From contig NZ_JABFAO010000002.1 in the NCBI RefSeq assembly GCF_017168235.1, positions 672,183 to 736,182 of the forward strand: a DNA stretch of 64,000 nucleotides. The letters run 5' to 3'. The notes under the pieces are model-generated. The model saw only the letters and a list, made by a program, of their open reading frames with translations. It was not told the origin of the DNA and made no database searches. This document shows positions 42,532 through 51,900 of the stretch, in pieces; position 1 is the stretch's first letter, and every line of letters starts with the position of its first letter. Source of the stretch: Rhodococcus sp. KRD197 (GTDB lineage Bacteria > Actinomycetota > Actinomycetes > Mycobacteriales > Mycobacteriaceae). Position numbers and translations under genes: made by a program.

Positions 42532-43008
42532 ATGGCCGAGGATCAGACGCCCCCAATGGATACCGTCGACGCAGAGCTGCTTTCCGCGCTCCAAGAGGAC
42601 GGCCGGCTCAGCATCGCCGAACTGAGTCGGAGGGTCCACATGTCCACCAGCGCCGTCGGCGAACGTGTGCGTCGACTCGAGGACAGGGGAGTGATCCGTG
42701 GGTACACCGCCGACGTGGACCCGGAGAAGCTCGGCTATCCGATTCTCGCCTATCTTCGACTCCGCTATCCCAGTAGCAATTACAAGCCGTTGCACGACGT
42801 ACTGGATACGACGCCAGAGGTGGTCGAAGCGCACCACGTCACCGGCGACGACTGCTTCATCATCAAGGTTCTGGCTGTGTCGATGCGCGACCTCGAACGG
42901 ATCAGTGGCCGGATCGGCGCACTGGGCTCGGTGACCACGAGCGTCGCGTATTCGAGTCCGATTCCGCGTCGCGCTATCGTCCCACCGTCGATTCGACACA
43001 CGGTTTGA
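42532..43008 (+). CDS. Lrp/AsnC-family regulator
   Basis: 158 residues with an N-terminal helix-turn-helix (LSIAELSRRVHMSTSAVGERVRRLEDRGVI) and a C-terminal RAM domain (EAHHVTGDDCFIIKV). It binds a small ligand, often an amino acid. ATG at 42532 or 42556 is possible. Its end overlaps the convergent adenylation-enzyme gene by 35 bp. The divergent rhodanese gene is a likely target. Confidence 0.85.
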   Translation: MAEDQTPPMDTVDAELLSALQEDGRLSIAELSRRVHMSTSAVGERVRRLEDRGVIRGYTADVDPEKLGYPILAYLRLRYPSSNYKPLHDVLDTTPEVVEAHHVTGDDCFIIKVLAVSMRDLERISGRIGALGSVTTSVAYSSPIPRRAIVPPSIRHTV

Positions 43009-45526
43009 CCAGACGTGCGCCCTTTGGGTTCCACCGGTGCCAGAGGGCAGTTGCGAAGGTCACGGCCTGCCAATAACAGATGCCGACCGCTATCGACAGA
43101 AATAGCGCCAGCCAGGGATGGTCGTCACGCAGCGGGAGGTACACCTGGAAGTGCGTGAGGTAGATGTAGAGGGAAGCGCTCGCCAGCACCCCGGCGATCC
43201 GTCCGACCAGCGCGGGGCAGGGGACCGACGTGACCCACACGAGCAGGCAGAGCCCACCGACGACGAGAATCTCGCGCTGTGTCTCACCGAAGAAGAACCC
43301 AGGGACTGTGGCCACTATGGCTGCGGTAACGCACATTCGGTGCAACACAGTGCTCGCCCGGGCGGCGGCCCAACCTAGCGCGAACAACCAGAACACCACC
43401 GACGCGGTCAGGATGCGGTTGCGGCCGTCGTCGACGTCGACCAGACCGTAGCGCGTCACCAGCCCCAGGGCCACGAGCGCCATGGCGAACCAGAACGGGT
43501 GGATCCGTTCGAGACGATCGACCATTGGAATGTAGAGCACCGCAACAACAACGAGGACGATGTACACGATCGCCTCGACGAACCAGTATCTCCATTCCGC
43601 GGACCAGCCGTCCGGGCCGAAGATCCCGTTGAGCAGGAATGCGCTGGTGACGCGGTAGTCGCCCGTGAGCGCGATGACGGCCCCGATCCAGACCATGCTG
43701 GGCACGGCGATCCTGGCGACGCTGATGAGCGCACGACGCATGCGTTCCTTGCGTTCGGCCGAACCGAGGTGAAAACGAGCAAAGTTGTAGCCGGCAATCC
43801 CGAGGAGCACATGCGCCCCACCGAGCAACGTGAACAGGTGAATGTGCGATCCGGCGATCAGAATGATGGCGATCGCACGCAGCAGCACATTCGTTTCCAC
43901 TCGGCGCCAGCCGCGTCGCGGCCTCGGAGCGTGCACGAAGTCGCCGACCGGGGTGATGTGCCAGTTCTCGGGGAGGGAGCCGAGCAGTTCCTCGAGCCGG
44001 AGGGACATCCGAACGTACGAGAGCGAATCGCCGCCCAAGCTCACGAACGTGTCGTCGTCGGAGACAGTCCGGCAGTGCAGGATATCGGCGTAGAGAGCCT
44101 TCACATCGGTGCTCGTCACCATAGAGTCGGGACCGATTTCGCGACGGCCGGCAATCTCGGCGACGGCTCGGATGTCCGGCTTCCCGGTCGATGTCCGGGG
44201 AAGCTCGTCGACGACGCACACGCGAACCGCCGAGACGGGAAGGCCACTGGCCTCGGCGGTCCATCGCCGCACATCTTCCACATCACCGCTGTTTTCGACG
44301 ACCGTGACGAGTTCGTCGATGCCACCGGTGCAGCAGGCGGTCAGCCCGCGCTGAGCGAGTGCAGAATCGACGTGCTGAAGATCGATACGCAGGCCGAACA
44401 CTTTCGCGAATCGGCTTCGGCGGCCGACCACCTCGTACAACCCTTCATCGGTGCACTTGGCGAGGTCGCCGGTCCGCAGTTCGCCCGCCAGAGTGTCCCC
44501 GAGCGCGAGGTCCTCGGGGGCCTCTGCATACCCCAACATGACGTTCGGCCCCGAATATACGAGCTCGCCAGTCCCGTCCGGGGCGTCGGCCAGGGGCTCG
44601 AGTCGGAAGGATCCGCCGGGAATCGGCCGCCCGATGGTGTGCGGATGGGTGGCGGCGAAATCTGGTGGCAAGTAGGCCATCCGGGCTGTGGCCTCGGTTT
44701 GCCCGTACATGACGAACAGGTCCCAACCGCGGCGTCGGCCGAGTTCGGCGTAGCTTCGAACGCGCTCTGGGGGCAGCCGACCGCCGGCCTGAGTGATGTA
44801 GCGCAGGTCGGGCAGATCCAGCTGATCGAACCCGATGCGGTCGAGCAGATCGAAGGTGTACGGCACTCCCGCGAAGGTGGTGACGCGTTGGGCCCGGACG
44901 ATATCCCAGAATTCAGGATCGGTAACCGAGGTGTCGGTGAGCACCAGTGCGGCGCCGCGCAGCAGGTGGCTGTGTATGACGGACAGCCCATAGCAGTAGT
45001 GCATGGGCAGCGTCGTGACAGCGCGATCGGTGTCGCGGATCGCGAGATAGTCCGCGATCGATTCGGCGTTGGACTGCACATTGCTGTGCGAGAGGCGCAC
45101 GAGCTTCGGTGACCCGGTCGATCCAGAGGTACTCAGCAGCAAGGCGAGGTCGGGGTGCAGGCGGTGCGCGGTGTGCTGATGGAGTTCCTCGACGACCGTT
45201 CGACCGTCGACGGCGCGTACGACGACATCGGGGGAGTATGCCGCGATCAGCCCGTCGATGTTCTCGCCTGGGGCCAGCAACACCGGGTGCCCGCCGCGGA
45301 GCGCTGCGAGGTAGGTGACGATCGAGTCGATCGTGTTTGCACCGGCGACCAGCACCAGACGACGGCTACTTCCGAGCTCCCTGGCCTGTCGTTCTACGCG
45401 CTTGTCCAGATCGCGGTAGGTGACCGTCTCGTCTCCCGCCAGCAAGGCGGGTGCATCGCCGAACCGACCCAGTTGGCACGCGAAGTGCACAAATGGACGC
45501 TTTGTCTGGTTGGTCTTGCTGGCCAC
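42974..45526 (-). CDS. Fused adenylation-carrier-acyltransferase membrane protein
   Basis: 850 residues in three parts. Residues about 10-480 form an AMP-binding ligase (STSGSTGSPKLVRLSHSN, MYGQTEATARM, GELRTGDLAK, then a Lys in SRFAKVFGLRI). About 490-560 is a carrier protein with phosphopantetheine serine in LGGDSLSYVRMSL. From about 570 to 840 is an acyltransferase-3-like membrane part of about ten helices (IAGSHIHLFTLLGGAHVL, YWFVEAIVYI, SLYIYLTHFQVYLPL). It may activate an acid, load it onto its own carrier and transfer it at the membrane. GTG at 45526 is chosen; the longer frame overlaps the divergent GntR gene. Product unknown. Confidence 0.82.
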   Translation of the reverse strand: MASKTNQTKRPFVHFACQLGRFGDAPALLAGDETVTYRDLDKRVERQARELGSSRRLVLVAGANTIDSIVTYLAALRGGHPVLLAPGENIDGLIAAYSPDVVVRAVDGRTVVEELHQHTAHRLHPDLALLLSTSGSTGSPKLVRLSHSNVQSNAESIADYLAIRDTDRAVTTLPMHYCYGLSVIHSHLLRGAALVLTDTSVTDPEFWDIVRAQRVTTFAGVPYTFDLLDRIGFDQLDLPDLRYITQAGGRLPPERVRSYAELGRRRGWDLFVMYGQTEATARMAYLPPDFAATHPHTIGRPIPGGSFRLEPLADAPDGTGELVYSGPNVMLGYAEAPEDLALGDTLAGELRTGDLAKCTDEGLYEVVGRRSRFAKVFGLRIDLQHVDSALAQRGLTACCTGGIDELVTVVENSGDVEDVRRWTAEASGLPVSAVRVCVVDELPRTSTGKPDIRAVAEIAGRREIGPDSMVTSTDVKALYADILHCRTVSDDDTFVSLGGDSLSYVRMSLRLEELLGSLPENWHITPVGDFVHAPRPRRGWRRVETNVLLRAIAIILIAGSHIHLFTLLGGAHVLLGIAGYNFARFHLGSAERKERMRRALISVARIAVPSMVWIGAVIALTGDYRVTSAFLLNGIFGPDGWSAEWRYWFVEAIVYIVLVVVAVLYIPMVDRLERIHPFWFAMALVALGLVTRYGLVDVDDGRNRILTASVVFWLFALGWAAARASTVLHRMCVTAAIVATVPGFFFGETQREILVVGGLCLLVWVTSVPCPALVGRIAGVLASASLYIYLTHFQVYLPLRDDHPWLALFLSIAVGICYWQAVTFATALWHRWNPKGARLVKPCVESTVGR

Positions 45527-45569
45527 GCCGGAAACTATAAGGTATGCCGATCCTAAGTTCTCTACTGGA

Positions 45570-45591
45570 GCCGGGTTTCTTGTTACCCGGC
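45570..45591. promoter_or_regulatory. Hairpin in the ligase/GntR divergent promoter
   Basis: GCCGGGT (45570-45576) and ACCCGGC (45585-45591) are complementary, with loop TTCTTGTT. It lies 38 bp before the GntR start. TAGTAT at 45616-45621 sits about 7 bp before GTG 45629, so the GntR mRNA may be leaderless. Confidence 0.35.
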
Positions 45592-45628
45592 GGTACATGC
45601 ATTCGGGTGGCCATCTAGTATCTATGTT

Positions 45629-46279
45629 GTGTCTAAGGGAACTTCCGCCTCCGAGCAGGCGTACGCGACGGTCAAGGAGCTGATCGTCACCGGTGAGCTG
45701 CCCGGCGGCGAATTGGTCAGCGAGGGCGATATCGCTGCACGGATGAACATCAGCCGCACCCCTGTCCGCGAGGCGTTCCTCCGCCTGCAGGTCGAAGGGT
45801 GGATGCGGCTGTATCCCAAACGCGGCGCACTCGTTGTTCCCATTGCCCCAGGTGAGGCCGAACACGTCGTGTCCGCGAGGTGGCTCGTCGAAACCGGCAG
45901 TGTGCGGTCCCTCGCGAAAAACGATCCGGTCCGGACGGAACTCGTCGGCCACCTGAGGGAAAGCCTGGGCCGCCAACGTGAGATCGCCGCCACCGGCACC
46001 CGCGCCGAATTCAGCGCCGCGGACGCCGACTTCCACCGACTCATCGTGCGCGCCGGCGGCAACCCGCTGCTCGACGCCTTCTACGCGGGCCTGCGGGAGC
46101 GTCAGCGGCGGATGACGACCAGCTCGCTCGCCCGCGAACCAGAACAGATTCTGCGCATCGTCGACGATCACACCCGGCTCACGGACCTGATCGAGGCCGC
46201 CGACGCGGACGGGTTCTCGAACGCGGTCGACGCGCACATGCGTCGCACACACGGACTGAACGCAGGGGGCATGCAATGA
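45629..46279 (+). CDS. GntR-family regulator (FCD type)
   Basis: 216 residues: an N-terminal winged helix (VKELIVTGELPGGELVSE, ARMNISRTPVREAFLRL) and a C-terminal helical FCD domain with Asp and His positions (ADFHRLIVRAGGN; DDHTRL) that bind metal and an organic acid. GTG at 45629. The stop overlaps the ATG of an MFS transporter, so the two form an operon, with the regulator probably sensing the transported compound. Divergent from the adenylation fusion gene. Confidence 0.87.
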   Translation: MSKGTSASEQAYATVKELIVTGELPGGELVSEGDIAARMNISRTPVREAFLRLQVEGWMRLYPKRGALVVPIAPGEAEHVVSARWLVETGSVRSLAKNDPVRTELVGHLRESLGRQREIAATGTRAEFSAADADFHRLIVRAGGNPLLDAFYAGLRERQRRMTTSSLAREPEQILRIVDDHTRLTDLIEAADADGFSNAVDAHMRRTHGLNAGGMQ

Positions 46280-47514
46280 CCGAGTCGAGTACCGTCGCGC
46301 AGGCCGTCGACCTCGGCGCCAGGAAGTGGATTCTCGTCGCCGCCGGTATGTTCGCCGTGGCCTGGGGCGGCAACGAGTTCACGCCGCTGCTGGTGATGTA
46401 TCGGCTCGAACACGGATTCTCCGCCGTCACCGTCGACACCTTCCTGTTCGCCTACGTCCTCGGAATCGTTCCCGCACTGCTCATCTGCGGTCCGTTGTCG
46501 GATCGGCTCGGTCGCCGCCCGGTCATGTTGCCCGCGACGGCGGTGGCCGCAGCCGGGTCGATTCTCATCGCCCTGGGCCCGGATACGGCGGCACTGCTGT
46601 TCGCCGGACGGGTCCTCAGCGGTATCGCACTCGGCATCGGCATGGCCGTCGGCGGTAGCTGGATCAAAGAGCTTTCCGCCCTGGACCCGGCAACTGCCGA
46701 CGGCACCGGTGCCCGTCGCGCTGCGATGAGCCTGACCGCGGGGTTCGCGCTCGGCGCCGGTGTCGCGGGCGTGCTCGCTCAATGGGCACCGTGGCCGACC
46801 CATCTCGCCTACGCAGTCCACGTGATCATCTGCATCGCCGCCGGAATCGGCATGCTCTCGGTAGCCGAAACCAGGGAGCGCGCGCAGCAAGGGCGCTTGA
46901 TCGACGACCTGAAAATCCCGGCAGCACAGCACAAACGGTTCCTGTTGATCGTGCTGCCGCTGGCGCCCTGGGTGTTCGGTGCGGCGAGCGTCGCGTACGC
47001 GGTGCTACCGTCGCTGATGGCGGAGCGCAGCGGCGGATATCCGATCGCGTTGTCCGCGTTGATGTCCGTGATCGCGCTCGGCGCCGGCTTTGCCATTCAA
47101 GCCGTCGGACGCCGGATCGACACTCCGCTTGCCGCGCGCGGCGCACTCGTATCATTGTCGATCCTCGTTTTCGGAATGCTGCTCGCCGCGTGGGCGGCAT
47201 CCGAATTGACCATCGCGGCAGCGCTCATCGCCGCGGCCGTCCTCGGGTGCGGCTATGGAATGGCGCTGGTGTCGGGTCTGCAGGAGGTGCAGCGCATCGC
47301 CGGGCCCGACGACTTGGCCGGACTCACCGCAGTGTTCTACTCCCTCACCTACCTCGGGTTCGCGGTGCCGGCGATCTTGTCCGCGATCACGCAGCAGTGG
47401 CCGGGTGTGGTGACCTACCCGATGATCTTCACCTTCGGGGCCGTCATGGCCGCGTTCTGCTGGGTGTTCGTGCGCAGTCGATCCAGCGCGCACCTGGTCC
47501 GCCCACGAATTTAA
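46276..47514 (+). CDS. Major facilitator transporter coupled to GntR
   Basis: A 412-residue MFS protein with 12 predicted helices and the motif-A-like loop GPLSDRLGRRPVMLP between helices 2 and 3. It is an importer or exporter of unknown cargo. ATG at 46276 overlaps the GntR stop (ATGA). A hairpin follows directly at its stop codon. Confidence 0.86.
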   Translation: MTESSTVAQAVDLGARKWILVAAGMFAVAWGGNEFTPLLVMYRLEHGFSAVTVDTFLFAYVLGIVPALLICGPLSDRLGRRPVMLPATAVAAAGSILIALGPDTAALLFAGRVLSGIALGIGMAVGGSWIKELSALDPATADGTGARRAAMSLTAGFALGAGVAGVLAQWAPWPTHLAYAVHVIICIAAGIGMLSVAETRERAQQGRLIDDLKIPAAQHKRFLLIVLPLAPWVFGAASVAYAVLPSLMAERSGGYPIALSALMSVIALGAGFAIQAVGRRIDTPLAARGALVSLSILVFGMLLAAWAASELTIAAALIAAAVLGCGYGMALVSGLQEVQRIAGPDDLAGLTAVFYSLTYLGFAVPAILSAITQQWPGVVTYPMIFTFGAVMAAFCWVFVRSRSSAHLVRPRI

Positions 47515-47562
47515 CCTCCTGTTGTGCGCGAAACAGACGATTTGGCGCACAACAGGAGGTTA
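47512..47562. terminator. Bidirectional terminator hairpin
   Basis: Arms TAACCTCCTGTTGTGCGC (47512-47529) and its complement (47545-47562) match perfectly over 18 bp with a 15-nt loop. The transporter stop codon is the first part of the left arm, and the M1 peptidase stops 10 bp beyond the right arm. It probably ends both convergent transcripts. Confidence 0.75.
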
Positions 47563-47572
47563 GATCGCGAAA

Positions 47573-48919
47573 TCAGGGCAGCGGGGGCAAGATGGTGCTC
47601 CCGAGCCAGGGCTCCCAGAAGTCGCGGGGGCACCCGAAACGGGAAGCGAGGTCGGTGAAGTCGACTGTGCTCACCGTCGAGTAGCGGTACTTCGACGTCC
47701 ATTCTCGGATGAGTTCGAAGAACTTGTCGTCGCCGATCGTGGTGCGCAGAGCATGCAACGTCAACGCCCCGCGCTTGTACACGCGGTCGTCGAACATCTT
47801 GTCCGGTCCGGGGTCGGCGAGCACGAGATCTCGGGGGAGTCCGCGCTGCATCTGGTGGACGCGACGAGCTTTGGCGGCTGCGGGCGCACCGTCGGCGTGC
47901 TCGCACCACACCCATTCGGAGTAGCACGCGAACCCCTCGTGCAACCAGATGTCCTTCCATTTGCCCAGGGTCAGTGAGTTGCCGAACCACTGATGCGCCA
48001 ACTCGTGCGCGACGAGCCGCTCGAAGTTGCGAGTCCCCGAACAGTGGTTGGCGCCGAAGATCGACAACCCCTGCGCCTCGATGGGGATCTCGAGGTCATC
48101 GTCGGTGACCACGACGGTGTACGCGGCGAACGGGTACGGCCCGTACAGCCGGGAGAAGGTGCTCATCATCTCGGTCTGACGACCGAAATCGTAGTCGAAA
48201 TTACGTCGAAGTCGTTGCGGGAGAACCGCTTTGATCTCGACGGGCCCTCTGCTGGTGATGTGTTGGCTGTAGTGGCCGATCTGAATGGTGGCCAAGTACG
48301 TCGCCATCGGTTCGGGCTGCTCGTACACCCACGTCGTGCGGCTGGCGCGCGTCTGCTTACGCATCAACGTGCCATTGGCCACCGCGTAGTACGGCGAGTC
48401 CGTGGTGATGGTGATGCCGTAGCTGGCTTTCGAGACCGGGTGGTCGTCACACGGGAACCACGACGCCGCCCCGTTCGGCTGACTCGCCACGATCGCCCCC
48501 TCGGTCAACTCCTCCCAGCCGACCTCACCCCAGAAACCCTTGATGGGTTCGGGAGTACCGCTGTACTGGACGGATACCACCAGAGCAGCCCCGGAGGCGA
48601 TGGGCTTGGCGGGAGTGATCGTCAGCTTGCCGCGCTGGTGGGCGAACTTCACCGAGCGTGAACCGTTGACCGATACCTTCGAGACCCGCAGCGCAGGACC
48701 GAGATCGAACGCGAACTTCGCGACCGTCGCCGTCGTGACGGCGGTGATTTTCGCTCGGCCGGCGAGCCTGTTGCTCTCGACCTTGTATTCGAGGTCCAGC
48801 TCGTACCGCGACACGCGGTAGCCGCGATTGCCGTTCTCGGGGAGATAGTCGTCGATCGGGTCGCTGTTCGCGCCGTGGTCGAACACGGGTGCCACCAGCT
48901 TGGACCGGTCGGACTTCAC
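47573..48919 (-). CDS. M1-family zinc aminopeptidase
   Basis: 448 residues with the zinc site HELAHQWFGN (HExxH) and the distal Glu in LHEGFACYSEW 18 residues later. The usual GAMEN exopeptidase loop appears as EAQGLSIFGANH. It is shorter than full M1 enzymes (about 850), lacking C-terminal helices, and has no signal peptide. GTG at 48919 lies immediately after the stop of the Pls-type gene on the same strand (one base apart), so they are co-expressed. Poly-lysine producers have membrane zinc aminopeptidases that cut their own polymer; a similar role here is inference. Confidence 0.87.
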   Translation of the reverse strand: MKSDRSKLVAPVFDHGANSDPIDDYLPENGNRGYRVSRYELDLEYKVESNRLAGRAKITAVTTATVAKFAFDLGPALRVSKVSVNGSRSVKFAHQRGKLTITPAKPIASGAALVVSVQYSGTPEPIKGFWGEVGWEELTEGAIVASQPNGAASWFPCDDHPVSKASYGITITTDSPYYAVANGTLMRKQTRASRTTWVYEQPEPMATYLATIQIGHYSQHITSRGPVEIKAVLPQRLRRNFDYDFGRQTEMMSTFSRLYGPYPFAAYTVVVTDDDLEIPIEAQGLSIFGANHCSGTRNFERLVAHELAHQWFGNSLTLGKWKDIWLHEGFACYSEWVWCEHADGAPAAAKARRVHQMQRGLPRDLVLADPGPDKMFDDRVYKRGALTLHALRTTIGDDKFFELIREWTSKYRYSTVSTVDFTDLASRFGCPRDFWEPWLGSTILPPLP

Positions 48920-51900
48920 TCAGTTCTCCTCGGCGGGCATGATGCGTGCGTAGGGGTCGCCCTTCGCCCACGGCGCGATCGGATTGCCCTGCCACCGTGT
49001 GTGGTCCGGCACGGTGTCCCCGCGCATCACCAGCGATGCAGGACCGACTGTGGCCCCCTCACCGATACCTGCGGCGGGAAGTGCCACGCAGTGCGGTCCC
49101 AGAGTTGCGCCCTTTCCGAGTGTCACGCTGTCCATGGACATGATCCGATCATGGAACAGATGTGTCTGAACAACGCACCCTCGATTGACCGTGGCCCCGT
49201 CTTCGAGCGTCACGAGGTCTGCCTCGGGCAGCCAATAGGTTTCACACCACACTCCTCGGCCGATATCGGCGCCCAACCAGCGCAACCAGATGTTCAGTAC
49301 CGCAGTACCCTCTGCAGCGCGCGCGAACCATGGCGCGGCCACCATCTCGACGAACGTGTCCGCGACCTCGTTGCGCCACACGAAAGAACTCCACAGCGGA
49401 TGCTCGACCTTGTCGATGCGGCCCACCCACATCCACTTCGCCGCCGCGGACACTCCGGCGGCGACGGCGCCGGCGATGAGTAGCACTACCCCGCTCAGCA
49501 GCGCAGCGAGCCACCAGCCGTAATTCTCGGCCAGAGCCGTGAGACCGAACAGCACCCCGAGCCCGATGCCGAACGTGACCATGACGGGCAACAAACGGCA
49601 GGTCTCGACGAGCGAGCGGGCGATCTTGAGCTTGGTCGGTGGATCGAAGGTGCGCGAGGAGTCGGCTCGTCCCGCGGCCCGGCGCAACCGCACCGGCGGG
49701 CTGCCCAGCCACGACGAACCGGATTTGGCCTTGTCCGGTGTCGCGGACAGTACCGCGACCAGTCCGTTCTTGGGGACAGTGCGACCCGGCCCGGTCATGC
49801 CGGAGTTGCCGAGGAACGCGCGCTTGCCGACCTTCGCGTCACCGAGGTGCATCCACCCGCCGCCGAGCTCGTAGCTGGCGACCATCGTGTCGTCGGCGAG
49901 GAAGGCACCATCGGCGACAGTGGTGAACTTGGGAATCATCAGCACGGTGGACGCTTCGACGTCCTTGCCGATCTTGGCACCGAGGAGTCGAAGCCAGTGT
50001 GGGGTGAGCAGGCCCGCGTAGATCGGGAACAAGAACGTACGGGCGGAGTCCATGAGACGTTCCGTCGCCCACACCTGCCACCCGATGCGGCTACGCACCG
50101 GGTGATAGCCCTCGGTGAGTCCGATGCTGAGAACGCGCACCGCGACAAGAGTGATCAGTGCGAAGGTGCCCAGCGAGACGAGCGTCGCGACCGGCAGCAT
50201 GATCGCGGCCCGACCGAGCGCACCGGTCAGCGTCGACGCTGTGTGCAGCCACCAGCCCATCAGCACCAGCGAGACACCGATCGAGAAGATCGCCATCCCG
50301 GACAGGAACAGTGAGGCCACCCCGTAGGCGAGCACCCAATGAGTGGCGCGGGGCGGGGCCTCCTGCGGCCAAGGATGTTCGGCTTTGCCGACTTTCGTCG
50401 CCGGCGACCCGGACCAGAGCTGGCCCGCTTTGACCCGACCGACGACGGCGGAACCGGCACTGACGACCGCGTTCTTGCCGATGGACGTACCCGGGAGCAC
50501 CGTCGAGCGCGCCCCGACAGCGGCACCCGCGCCGATCTTGATCTCACCGATGTAGACGATGTCGCCGTCGATCCAATGGCCGCTGAGATCGACCTCGGGT
50601 TCGACCGAGCACCCGTCGCCCAGCTCGAGCATTCCCGTCACCGGCGGCAGGGTGTGCAAGTCGACGCCCTTGCCGATCTTCGCGCCCAGCGCGCGGGCGT
50701 AGTAGACCATCCACGGCGCACCGGACAGGTTCGACGCCCCGCTCGCGTCGGTCAGCCGCGTCGCCGCCCACAGGCGAACGTGCATGCTGCCGCCGCGCCG
50801 GTACGCACCCGGTTTCAGCCCGGCCAGCAAGATTCGGGAACCGACCACCGAGATGGCCATACGCCCGACCGGGGTGATGAAGAGAACGAACGCCAGGAGA
50901 ATCCACCACCACGACACCGTCGGCGCCCAGGTCACGTCGGCAAACCAGGACATGACGTTGAACAGAATGCCGAGCCAGGTGACCCACTGCAGGCCCGTCA
51001 GCGTCGTCAGCGGGACCGTAGCCGCGATCTGCGCCCACTGAGCGGTGCGTGAGGTGGGTTCGACGTCACGCGGAACCACCTCGAGAGGCGGTTTCAGCTC
51101 GTCGAGGTACCGGGCCAGCGACCCGAGCCGAGGATGGTCGTAGAGCTGCGCGACGGTGATTTCCGGGAACCTCTCCCGCAGCGCCGTCACCAACTGTGCG
51201 GCCGACAACGAGCCGCCGCCGTTCTGGAAGAAATCGGCGTTCTCGTCGGTGACCTGGGCGCCGAGGATGTTGGTCCACAGCTGCGCCACCCAGCCGGCGG
51301 TTCCGCCCAGATCCGCGGCCTCGGCTTTTCCTGGGAGCGGCCAGGGTAGTGCGTTCCGATCGACCTTGCCCGAGGTGCGTGTGGGCATCTCCTCGACGAG
51401 CGCGAGGCGCGGCACCAGTGCCGCGGGAAGCTGCTCGGCGAGCAGGGTGCGCGCAGCGTCGAGGTCGAAGTTGGGATCGGTGCTGGCAAGGTATCCGACC
51501 AACACGGAATTGCCGGTACCGGTCTTGCGGACGGCGGCGGCCGCACCACCGACACCGGGAAGTGACTGCAACGCATTGTCGATCTCGCCGAGCTCGATGC
51601 GTCGGCCGCCGAGCTTGATCTGATCGTCGGCGCGGCCCTGGAACAGCAAACCTTCGAGCTCGAGTTTGACCAGGTCACCGCTGCGGTAGGCGCGGTCCCA
51701 CCCGAGCGTCGGCATCGGCGCGTACTTCTCGGCGTCCTTCGCCGGGTCCAGGTAGCGGGCGAGTCCGACTCCACCGATGACGAGTTCACCGACCTCGCCG
51801 ACGGAAACTGGCTTGCCGGCTCCGTCGACGACGGCGAGATCCCAGCCGTCGAGCGGTAGACCGATGCGGACCGGGCCTTTGCCGTCCATGATCGACGCGC

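Noticed and set aside
45527..46276. Upstream extension of the adenylation-fusion frame to 1100 residues
   Set aside because: The added 250 residues are antisense to the GntR gene and lack family similarity; GTG at 45526 gives the normal ligase start.
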